Origin: Ophiosphaerella korrae
Lineage: Eukaryota > Ascomycota > Dothideomycetes > Pleosporales > Phaeosphaeriaceae
NCBI GenBank assembly: GCA_028456385.1
Contig: JALNQF010000046.1
Coordinates: 210,837 to 274,836, forward strand
DNA length: 64,000 nt
Direction of reading: 5' to 3'
Below, in pieces: positions 55,001-64,000 of the stretch (the stretch's first letter is position 1; each line of letters starts with the position of its first letter). Both the position numbers and the translations under genes were made by a program. The notes under the pieces are model-generated. The model was not told where the DNA came from and searched no databases. It saw only the letters and a program-made list of their open reading frames with translations.

Positions 55001-56813
55001 ACCAGGTCTCTATCGGTATCCTCTATGGAACGTAGTTTCGAATCTCGCCTTAATTCGCAGTCGCCGCCGCCTTCTTAACTTGCTTATTAGCATTGGGCCG
55101 TTTAAGAACAATACGACGTAGTAAATTGCTACCGAGGGAAGCAGCTATTGGAGTTGTCGGGAATAGTGGCTAGGAGGGCGCCTTTTGAGGGTATGAGTGG
55201 ATACAGGCAGATTACAGGGCGGAGTGTCGATATACATATACCCGCTGATCTCTCAGGTTTGGATACACTCTCTTTATTTCCTATGTTGATCAGTGTCAAT
55301 TTAAGTGGAGCCAGCGCACTTTGTATAAGATTACCCTAGTTGGCGCATCGCAACGGCCCATACCCTAGGGTGCATGGCCATAATAGGACTTACACGCAGG
55401 GAAAAGTGTAGCAGTCGGCGCTTCCACCACCAATCATTGAAGCTATATTTGACTATTCTACAAACAAACGCTTGTCTCGCCACGTTTTTAGACGTCTTCA
55501 GACGCTCGTCATAAGAGAGATTCCGTACAATACCCCAATTCCTGGAATGGGCGCGGCGCGGAGATAGTCTTGGCATAGGGTATCGGTGAGTGCCGACATT
55601 GACTATTCCGAATCAGCCTCCTGGTCAGCGCGTTGTCGCGCCTTTGCCTTTCATTCTCTTCTTCTCAACGTTCCTTCCCACATGGCACACCATTTTCCGT
55701 TACCTATGCTCTCGTCGCTTGCTTCTACAAAAATTCGCAAACGCGACGTTGACCGACAATGACGATTCAGTCCAAGTTAGACATACTAAAATCCAGCCCA
55801 ATAGGCAAACAGTTAGACGGCCTTGACATTACTTATGCTCAAAATTCGAAAAATGGCGGCGGCCGGGATGTGGATAATGAAGGTGATGTTGGTCCAACCC
55901 CTTGTGCGAATACTATTTAATGCTAATAGGGCTTAAAAATACCCTCATCGATTTGGTTATATGAATGATGAATTAAGCCCTTGATGGGTAAAGCACCTCG
56001 TACGAGAGACTCAGAAACCCTTTGAAGGTGTGCATCGACTACTCTTATTTAACGGCTTTGATTCTCATTGTACTCAAGAGTTTCCGGAGGTTCATCAAGT
56101 CATCACATATCGCCTCCCTCCGCATATATTACACTTTCTTCAACTGCTTGATGTTGGTTTTTTCCAGCCATACAAACACTAGCACGCGCAGGCAATTGAT
56201 CATGCAACTCGGACAGGCCGCACGGCATTCAACAAAGTTGAATTCTTGGCTGCAATCAAGTCAATTCGCGCCCACACATTTAAACTCGTACTATCCAAAA
56301 GGCTGGCGGGGACTCGGGTCTTTTCCCACCAAGTGCTAAGCGCACACTGTTTGGAGTATAAAATGTCTGTTGCTGGGGATTAAACAATTGGCGAACTACG
56401 GAACGTTACATCGATTGTGCAATCACGCTGCTCACGCCAACAGCAATCCTGTACGCTTCTCAAGCCGTCAATGGGTATCACCTACTCTCCTTCGGTACGA
56501 AAGATGGTACAAAAAAAAAACGTATGTCTGAGCTAAAGCAACTTGAAATAGACTATCGGGGAATGAAACGAATGCCCACCGGGAAGAAGAAGAAGAAGAA
56601 GCAGCATTTCCAAGCTTGCCAGCTAGTGCATGATCAATTACAACGTGTATGGGCGTCAATGCGAGCTGCGGAGTTACTGGTGTATGATAATCAATATGAG
56701 AACTGGCGGGGTCGATGAGTCAGTTTGATATTCAATACTACTGTATTGAGAGCTGGCAACTTGCCTACAGTAAGTGCGGGCCCAGCCCGCACGGGCATTT
56801 AGAAACATTGAGC
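55001..56813. other. Repeat-rich non-coding DNA
   Basis: About 1.8 kb with short frames only. It contains one copy of the border repeat (55556-55622). A hairpin at 56774-56792 (GTGCGGGC-CCA-GCCCGCAC) lies 22 bp from the stop of the coiled-coil ORF. Confidence 0.5.
55556..55622. repeat. Border repeat copy 1 (partner at 61431-61494)
   Basis: About 67 bp resemble 61431-61494 at roughly three quarters identity, sharing GCGCGGAGA, TCGGCATAG/TTGGCATAG, GGTATCGGTG, TATTCCG and AGCCTCCT in the same order and orientation. Confidence 0.6.
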
Positions 56814-58040
56814 TTAGTAAGGGTATAGTACGAGGGCATTGTCCGCGCGGATCTGAATCAGCTCGTCCAACAAGTCTTCCTGAAGCCTCCTCTGCACTTC
56901 CATGGCCTCAAGATTGAGCGTTTTAGAGTCCTTTAATGCCTCTTCTCGCTTGCTGTCTTGCTCTGCCAGCTGCCGATTCTTCTCTACCAGCCGGCGATTC
57001 TTCTTTACCAGCCGGCGACTCTCCTCTTCTAGCCGACGACTCTCCTCTTCTAGCCGGAAACTCTCCTCTTCTAGCCGGTGACTCTTCTCTTCCAATTGGC
57101 GATTCTCCTCTTTTAACAGGCGGTTCTTCTCTTCCAGTTGGAGGTTGTTTTTTTCTTGCTCTTCCAGCCGGCGACTCTCCTCTTCCAGCTGGTGATTCTC
57201 CTCTACCAGCCGGCGACTCTCCTCTTCCAGCCGGCGACTCTCCTCTTCCAACTGTCGATTATCCTCTTCTAGCCGGTGACTCTCCTCCTCCAACTGGCGA
57301 TTCTCCTCCTCCAACTGGCGATTCTCCTCCTTTAACTGGCGGTTCCTCTCTTCCAGTTGGAGGTTGTTTTCCTCTTGCTCATCCAACTGGCGACTCTCCT
57401 CTTCCAACTGACGACTCTTCTCTACCAGCCGACGACTCTCTTCTTCTAGCCGGTGACTCTCCTCTTCCAACTGGCGATTCTCCTCTTTTAACTGGCGGCT
57501 CTTCTCTTCCAGTTGGAGGTTGTTTTCTTCTTGCTCATCCAACTGGCGACTCTCCTCTTCCAACTGGCGATTCTTCTCTACCAGCCGGCGACTCTCCTCT
57601 TCTAGTCGGTGACTCTCCTCTTCTAGTCGGCGACTCTCCTCTTCTAGCCGGAAACTCTCCTCTTCCAGCTGCTGATTCTTCTCTTCTAACTGGCGATTCT
57701 TCTCTTCTAACTGGTGGCTCTTTTCTTCCAATTGGAGACTATTTTCTTCTTGTTCTTCCAGCTGCTGACTCTTCTCTTCTAACTGGTGATTCTTCTCTTC
57801 TAACTCGCGGTTCTTCTCTTCCAGTTGGAGATCCCTTCTCCTCCAGTTAGAGATCCTTCTCTCCCAGTTGGAGATCCTTTTCTTCCAGTTGGAGATCCTT
57901 CTCTTCCAGTTGGAGATCCTTCTCTTCAAGTCGGAGATCCTTCTTTTCCAGCTCTTCACATAGAGTCTCCAGTCGACTTTGTAACGTATGAAGCTGGATT
58001 GTTGCGGACTCAGAGCTGGACGTTGGCTGTGAGGATCCAT
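56814..58040 (-). CDS. Long heptad-repeat coiled-coil ORF (21-bp tandem repeats), possibly decayed
   Basis: From ATG 58040 the frame runs 408 codons. About 300 residues are near-perfect heptads of the type LEEESRR / LEEKNRQ, encoded by 21-bp DNA repeats. This predicts an unbroken coiled coil about 40 nm long. The C terminus (NLEAMEVQRRLQEDLLDELI, then QIRADNALVLYPY) is unique sequence. The first part (KRRISNWKRRISNWKK) is the same repeat DNA read in a second frame. In the third frame that DNA reads LETLCEELEKKDLRLEEKDL and ends at a TAA where repeats have CAA. An extra G near 57836 therefore probably shifted the frame. I do not recognise a family. It sits among transposon relics and may belong to one. 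Confidence 0.45.
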   Translation of the reverse strand: MDPHSQRPALSPQQSSFIRYKVDWRLYVKSWKRRISDLKRRISNWKRRISNWKKRISNWERRISNWRRRDLQLEEKNRELEEKNHQLEEKSQQLEEQEENSLQLEEKSHQLEEKNRQLEEKNQQLEEESFRLEEESRRLEEESHRLEEESRRLVEKNRQLEEESRQLDEQEENNLQLEEKSRQLKEENRQLEEESHRLEEESRRLVEKSRQLEEESRQLDEQEENNLQLEERNRQLKEENRQLEEENRQLEEESHRLEEDNRQLEEESRRLEEESRRLVEENHQLEEESRRLEEQEKNNLQLEEKNRLLKEENRQLEEKSHRLEEESFRLEEESRRLEEESRRLVKKNRRLVEKNRQLAEQDSKREEALKDSKTLNLEAMEVQRRLQEDLLDELIQIRADNALVLYPY

Positions 58041-59289
58041 ATCCCCCTCTAGTGAGGATGTTGAAATTTCGTATGGAAACACGATTTTCCGTATCGTAAT
58101 AACTAGCTCCAAAAACCGCACAGAAAAGACTAGAAGCACGAAAAGAACGGGATCGGCGCGCTATCCGTACAGAGCTGTTGAACGATTCCGTTAGGCGTTC
58201 AAGGCCGATGCTAGGATGCGAGAGGGATACCGTGGGGATAACAATCGGGGTTGGGGTGGCAATCTGGTTGTGGGAAATGGCTCGGAAGGTGCAAGTTCAT
58301 TTGGCTGAGGCTCTGTATGGATATGTTGTAGACCTTGTACCGGAGCGGGAGGGCAGACACGTACAAGCTGCATATTGGAGGGAGACGAACGTTGGCGGTG
58401 TAGAATTGGTAGGCTCTGCGAGGTTGAAACGGTCCGTTCCAGGGTAGTATGTAGGGTTGAAGTCGGCCAAGTTTCTTTCAGGGACCACTAGGCACTCAGG
58501 AGCCTTAGCGCCAATCCGACAACGCACCCCAACTTCCACGTTGAACGCTGGAAATCCTTTAGAGGCTAACCATTATCGATTAAGGTTGGAACACCATATT
58601 ACTGACGTAGGTAATTTATGGATCCTAATTCTAGAGCCAATGATTTCAGCAAGTGATTGTCTACCACGTAATTCGTCTACCACGTAATTCGTCTGCCACG
58701 TAATTCGCCTGCCACGTTATTCACCTATCAACCGAAGCTCGACAAAATTGACAATAGTTGCAGCGCATCCTGCATAACCACGTTGTTGCCATTTCTTATG
58801 TATCGAAATTCTTCCATACATTCCTGTCATAATTTATCAAAAAAATAAAAGTTCCGCAAACCCGCATATCATATTTCGAGATCTTATCTCTACCTCAGTT
58901 TACCCTTTGAAGTATATCTCCGCGGAAAACCTAAACGATGCACCCGTACCTCTCAATAAAGTACCAACCACTCAAGCACAGGAAGAATGAAATACGTCTC
59001 CTGACCATGCCTCCACATAGCCCGTCCATGCCACGTTCACTGGAGTACTATTCGCCGGAGCACTGTTGACTGGATAACTTCTTGCACACACATGATACAG
59101 CAGAGTTTGAGGAGCACGGCCAAGTCATGAAATAGCTCCAAGTCCAGGGAACCCGTATTTCGAATCTAAAACATTTAAAGCCATCGCCAGCTCAAGGGCC
59201 CAGAGGCTCCGCGAAATCGATACTAAGTGGAATGCCCCCTTTAAGGACGTTAGAAGCGGGTTACGTGGTGCTGTCATACACCTAGGGAG
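58041..59289. other. Non-coding, with a 16-bp tandem repeat
   Basis: About 1.25 kb. Apart from the tandem repeat at 58661-58724, nothing is recognised; small frames lack support. Confidence 0.5.
58661..58724. repeat. Four 16-bp tandem repeats
   Basis: The unit CTACCACGTAATTCGT occurs twice exactly, then two diverged copies (CTGCCACGTAATTCGC, CTGCCACGTTATTCAC), giving a clear decay gradient. Each unit holds a CCACGT core. Confidence 0.9.
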
Positions 59290-60982
59290 AAAATAGTCGA
59301 CGCCGAACGATAGTGGTCAATGAGGCTAGAGCTGAAGTCGCCGCAAATCTCCCGTTAGCTCTCTCCATACGTTTCAAGGCGACCCGGGTATACCACAAGG
59401 CTCGAGGCTGTGGGTAGATGTGCTTTGCATTAATCAAAATGACCCCGAAGAACGCGCACGGCAGGTAAAACGTATGCAACAAATATACACGTGGCACGGC
59501 GGGTCATAGTATGGCTTGGGTCCAAAGCAGAAAGTAGTGGCAAGGCCATTGATTTCCTGTGCAGTATATATGCAAAAGGTTCTGGCAAACAAGGAACCTC
59601 GTCAGCTAAACTCGAGAAGCTTGTCCTTGGTTTGTATCAAACGGTGTGGGAGAGCACCCAACAGTTCTTCCTTCGTCGGATATTTTCGCCGATTATAAGT
59701 TCTACAGGAGCTTGCCCGCTGGAGCCGTGAATGCTCTTGTGATCTGTGGGGCACGCCAGGTGTCTTGGGCTGTTACAAGGTACGGTGCGGAAGTTCTGCG
59801 GAAACATCTCTATCGATTCGTCGCGGCATTCCCGGTCGGGCAGCGAGAAGGAAAAACTAACCGCCTTGCACAAAACACTTTGGAGAATCCACCGGCTAGC
59901 TGCGCCCAAGCCAGAGGATTCGAATACGTTGGTGAATGTCCATAAGGTATTCAATCGCGGGATAACATGGCGCGTAACCGATGAGACAGGATCTACGGAC
60001 TGATGGGGCCTGATGCACCGCAGTATTTAGTCAAGGATAGAACCAAGCTCCGAAAAGACCTTTCCCAATGTATATTATGACTTTGCAGCAGCCTTTATCA
60101 AAGCCAACTCGATGCCCCGATATTATCTACACGGGCAGCTTAGACCGTACGAGCCACCCAAGCCCCACCTAGATACCCAACTGGAAGTACGGATCGCGAA
60201 ATAACTGCTCTCAGGTTCTCGAATACCACGTTCTGTAGCGCATGTGGGGGGGGGGCGTCTTGCTGGGGTGGATTTCCCCAAGGGATGCAGCAATCCTTCG
60301 TGCAAAGGGCGTATTGCGTATTCTTCCGTGTCGTCGAAAAGAACAGATGCTACCAGCCAGCTAAGACGGCCCACTTTTGTGCTGCATCGCGTACCATGCT
60401 CTCACCCTTAGCCGCTGGAACGGACTCGTTGAAAGTATGTTTGCAAAACACCATGGTTATGGCTGAGCCGCCCACAGAAACCCAAACGGAGGATTTTTCT
60501 GTATTCTCTATTCCATGGCGTAATGATGAGGATTCTGAACCGGGAGCATGGGGCCCTAGCCTGGGCCATGGAAAATACTGCTTCGAGAGGTGCAAGTTGT
60601 CAGTTTGCCGCCTTTCAACGGTTTCTGGTTACAACATGCAAGATTTAGTTGGAATGGTCGCAGTTTCAAGGATTTCCTCTCTCCCCCCCTCCCGGCGGAG
60701 TAACGGATTGCGCACAGCCTGGGAAAATTGGTCGAATTCTTCAAAGCATAATCGCACGTCTCGGTCGCCGAAGACTTGGTCGGTACGCAGGGCGGTTTTT
60801 CTCGGCTTGGCAGCAGAAAATGCGCAGGGTGGAGATCTCATCTTCATCATCCTTGGCTGCAGTTTTGCTCTAGTCCTTCGACGCTGTTGTAGGGTGGTAG
60901 GAGAGATGTTTGTCTACGGTATCATGAATGGGAAGGACTGGGGCACTGTGCTATACAGGAAGTTATACTTTTCAAATATTTA
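59290..60982 (+). pseudogene. HET-domain (heterokaryon incompatibility) gene, frameshifted
   Basis: Plus-strand pieces in changing frames keep the HET order. RTIVVNEARAEVAANLPLAL is followed, after a shift near 59400, by RLWVDVLCINQNDPEERARQ and VKRMQQIYTW. After another shift at about 59490 comes ARRVIVWLGSKAESSGKAID, then ALVICGARQVSWAV around 59730. The C-terminal end GGDLIFIILGCSFALVLRRC with VVGEMFVYGIMNGKDWG runs to the stop at 60980-60982. HET proteins trigger cell death when genetically different hyphae fuse. The middle (about 59950-60290) is not readable. Several one-base shifts make this a pseudogene. Confidence 0.75.
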
Positions 60983-61620
60983 ACATTACACATAACATCG
61001 CGAAGAAATCAAGTGGGAAACAGGCTTAACCCGATCCTATCTAGGGGGCTTGTCAGTATTCGGTTGATATAGTTGACGTCGTCCCAGGGAGCATGGGGTT
61101 TTGCGCTGAGACAAATTCGTGCTCTCGTTGCTACTGGTCTTTTACACGGCTGCTATGAGGGGACTGCGGGCAGAAGGACTGGGAACTAAGGAGCAGTGCA
61201 ACGATATGTTAAGACAAATCCTTGAGGGTGTCGAGGAGTCGTTCAAACAGAACTATGCAGGACCCTGCACGTGATCGTAGGCGGGTCGGCTATAGTTATC
61301 CCGGAGGGTCTTCGGCGTGGCAGCTACATCCGAGAATACTCGTTCTTCCTCGGTAACTGTTTGGAGCAGATTATTTAGCAATCAGAACTTAGCGGAGACC
61401 GAGGAAGTGCTAATTTCTCGTTTCGAATGTAGCGCGGAGAAGCCTCGGCATAGGTGGGGTATCGGTGTTCACCGACGTTATTCCGGACTTAGCCTCCTCT
61501 GCAATCAGCCTTTACTTTATTAGTCTCCTATGTTGATTTGAATGCATAGCTACTTGACAACCTTCAACAAGCCGAGCGAAAGCCCGGCTCGCAGGGCTCT
61601 GGGGCCAGCGGTTAATTGCA
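60983..61620. other. 3' flank of the HET pseudogene with border repeat
   Basis: About 640 bp without a gene. It contains border repeat copy 2 and then the sharp transition to AT-rich DNA near 61620. Confidence 0.5.
61431..61494. repeat. Border repeat copy 2 (partner at 55556-55622)
   Basis: Same orientation as the copy at 55556. It contains the near-palindrome TCGGTGTTCACCGA. Together the copies flank 5.9 kb holding the coiled-coil ORF and the HET pseudogene. Confidence 0.6.
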
Positions 61621-62133
61621 CCCTAAAGCTACCCTACGCAGTATGCTCACTAGTATTTATGCCAGCTTATTAGCCAGTATATGTAAGGGTTATTTGTAAT
61701 AAGCTAAATAAGCTCAGTATAAACAGGATTTAATAGAGGGTTTACAAGAATAGCATAGTAAGTTTATAGTAAAGATAGAGAGTTTATAGAAATTAACTAT
61801 TATTTATAGTATAGAAAAAAGCTCTATATAGTCTAAAATAAACCTAATAATTACTATAAGAGTATAAAGCTAAGGTATTTACGCCTATCTATTTCTATAA
61901 ACTATAAATTATAATACTATAGAATCTCTAAAAAGCTCTAAAATTAGCAATTAATAACTTTATCTTTAAGCTCTTCTAGTAAGTTCTAGGTATCTTGTAG
62001 TAGTTTATAGATATTCTTAAATTTTTTAAAAATACTTAATATTAAACTAAGTTACTAGTAAGTTAAAAACGTTATAGTAAGAGTATAAAGAGTTAAGTTA
62101 TAGTAAAGAGTATATTAATAAGTAGTATAATTA

Positions 62134-62240
62134 CTAACTACTTAGTAATTCCTTTAAAGAGCTTATATACCCTTCTCTTAGAGCTAACTACTTAGTAATT
62201 CCTTTAAAGAGCTTATATACCCTTCTCTTAGAGCTAACTA
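62134..62240. repeat. 50-bp tandem duplication
   Basis: The unit at 62134-62183 is repeated exactly at 62184-62233, with the first 7 bp of a third copy following. Exactness inside RIP-like DNA means the duplication came after the mutation. Confidence 0.85.
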
Positions 62241-62660
62241 CTTTAAGCTAACTTAAGATAAAGTAGTTTCTAATATTATCTTCTCTTATAGGCCTAGATA
62301 TTCTAGCTAAGTAAAAAAAAAGTTAACTTTAGCTATCTTAACTTACTTTAAGCTAATTTTAGCTCTTATAAAGTTATTAGTATATCTTTTTTTAATTTTC
62401 TACTAAAAGCTAAATATAAAGTATTTTAAAGTAAATATAAGTTATAAAGTAAACTAAGATTTTACTTTTACTTTAATAATTTTATATATATATATATACT
62501 AGTATAAAATTATACTTAGCTTTAGTACTCTTTTTTAGTATATATAAGAACTTTACTTCTTTTACTTATATACTAACTTTTTTTTATTTACTACTAAGTA
62601 TATCTTTTAAGCTTATTTACTTCTTCTTTAAAAAAGCTTAAATTAGCTTAAATTTATAAA

Positions 62661-62767
62661 GTAGACTTTATATAAAATAACTTAATAAAGAAGTTTTAAT
62701 AATTAACTAATAAGAGTAAATAGTAAATATAGCTATTTAAGTAAGTACTAGGTATATATACCTAGTA
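62661..62767. repeat. 107-bp direct repeat, copy 1
   Basis: It aligns without gaps to 63893-63999, 1232 bp away, with 10 differences; 7 of these have C/G in the other copy and T/A here. It ends in a perfect 22-bp palindrome (62746-62767). Confidence 0.85.
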
Positions 62768-63892
62768 ACTTACTAAGTACTAACTAAAAGTAAAAAAGTA
62801 GTTAAATATTAATAAGTTATAAACTTACTAATATTAGTATAAAAATAAAAGATATAAAAGATAAATTTTTTATATAAATTATTACTAACTAGTTTTATAA
62901 ACTTAAGTAGCTTCTTTATTATATACTTTAGTACTAGTATAGCTAGTTTATACTACTTTAACTTAATTTAAAATATAATACTTAAATTTATAAAAGAGTA
63001 TTACTTAGATACTTTAAGTAAGTATAGTTTTTATACTATAATACTATATATATACTATTTATTTACTTATACTAATAATAACTATACTAGTAGTTTTATT
63101 AACTATATTATAAACTTTAAAGATTAGTTATAGTTTAGTATTATAAGGATAGTATACTACTAAGCTAATCCTAACAAAAAGGAGCTAATAGCTAGTTAAG
63201 CTATTATAGTAGTATATAATATATATACTAGTTATTATTACTTAAAGTTCTTTGTACTCGCTTAGAACTCGCTTAGGGTTATACTAAGTTGTATACGGTA
63301 GAATATACTAGCCGATAGAGCTAGTACGCGCTAGTTACTTAGCCTAGTAGAGCTCATCGACAGCGCTAAGCGTACCCTAATAGCTTCTTACCCTAGACCC
63401 CTTACAAGTATATAAAAAAGTAATAAATAAATTAAGTACTACTAAAAGTATTATACTAATAGTTAAGATTATATTACTATAAGTTACTTAAGTTAAATTA
63501 GCTTCTTTACTTTACTTTAGATTTTCTAAGTATAATACTTTAGCTTTAGTATAGCTTTAAAATAGATTTCTTTAGTAATTATTACTATTTTAAGTTTAAT
63601 TATACTAATTTATACTAATTTATAATATTTTAGTATTTCTTTTAAAAACTTAATATTTTTTACTATTAGTACTATTAAATACTTAAAAAAAACTTTTATA
63701 TATAAGTAAAAGTAGTTATAAGCTTTTTTACTTATCTTTTTTTAAAAGTAAAAGCTATTTTTAACTTATTAAGCTTTTTACTTTTTATACTTTTTTAAAA
63801 CTAATTAAAAGATTTTAGAAAAAGATTAGCTACTAGTTTTTAAGTATTTTAGTTTTCTAGGTAATTTTTCTATTTTATTAGATATATATAAG

Positions 63893-63999
63893 GTAGACTT
63901 TACGCAAGATAACTTAATAAGGCAGTTTTAATAATTAACTAAAAAGAGTAAATAGTAGATAAAGCTATCTAAGTAAGTACTAGGTATATATACCTAGTA
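63893..63999. repeat. 107-bp direct repeat, copy 2
   Basis: This copy keeps more C and G, so it is nearer the unmutated state. Its 22-bp palindrome (63978-63999) is identical to that in copy 1. The window ends one base later. Confidence 0.85.
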
Positions 64000-64000
64000 G

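Larger units (their letters stand above)
61621..64000. repeat. AT-rich, probably RIP-mutated repeat block
   Basis: About 2.4 kb made almost wholly of A and T with TA-rich words and nearly no CpG. No reading frame survives. A short less AT-rich island lies at about 63240-63415. This is what repeat-induced point mutation leaves of transposons in ascomycetes. It contains a 50-bp tandem duplication, a 107-bp direct repeat and two copies of a 22-bp palindrome. It continues past the window edge. Confidence 0.85.

Noticed and set aside
56936..57850. 304-codon plus-strand frame with LPAGDSPL repeats
   Set aside because: Complement of the 21-bp coiled-coil repeats; repeat DNA without stops is open on both strands.
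1..64000. tRNA, rRNA or CRISPR-like arrays
   Set aside because: B-box-like words (e.g. near 22868 and 48270) lack a matching A box and cloverleaf; the tandem arrays have no spacers. A tRNAscan run would settle the tRNA question.

Overview
This is a filamentous ascomycete chromosome segment. Genes carry many short introns (about 45-150 nt) with GTAAGT/GTATGT-type donors and CTAAC/CTGAC branch sites. Gene content (GH72, AA14, CE12, Bys1, PLAC8, Zn2Cys6, HET, NACHT and TPR families) and an AT-rich tail that looks RIP-mutated suggest a plant-associated Dothideomycete, probably Pleosporales; the order is an inference. Coding models were rebuilt by hand from splice phases.

Layout. 0-10.7 kb: the 3' part of an MFS permease, a GrpB-GNAT fusion, a type I membrane protein with a PPxY tail, a PLAC8 protein, a decayed CBM18 chitin-binding gene, and a head-to-head pair of mitochondrial uS15m and cytosolic RPS0. 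12-20.7 kb: a small hypothetical gene, then three secreted carbohydrate-active genes (GH72 glucanosyltransferase with a GC-AG intron, AA14 copper oxygenase, CE12 acetylesterase), then the elongation factor EAF. 21.9-39.6 kb: a hypothetical membrane protein, a RelA/SpoT-domain protein divergent from a CorA-like channel, a gutted HD-domain gene, a Bys1 protein, a large pseudokinase, a GH2 glycosidase and a GNAT.

40-64 kb: mostly wreckage. It holds a broken PAS-kinase-like kinase, a broken Cys-rich receptor-like gene, NACHT and TPR fragments of NLR-type genes, a shattered Zn2Cys6 regulator, a LINE ORF1, a 21-bp-repeat coiled-coil ORF and a HET pseudogene. The sequence ends in 2.4 kb of very AT-rich DNA with direct repeats and palindromes. 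Only a Cys-rich knottin-like gene and an NmrA-like gene look intact there.

Functional themes are cell-wall and plant-polymer remodelling (GH72, AA14, CE12, GH2), housekeeping translation and transcription (uS15m, RPS0, EAF), and a graveyard of allorecognition genes (HET, NACHT, TPR) in the repeat-rich part. The least expected intact genes are the RelA/SpoT-domain protein paired with the CorA-like protein, the GrpB-GNAT fusion and the pseudokinase.
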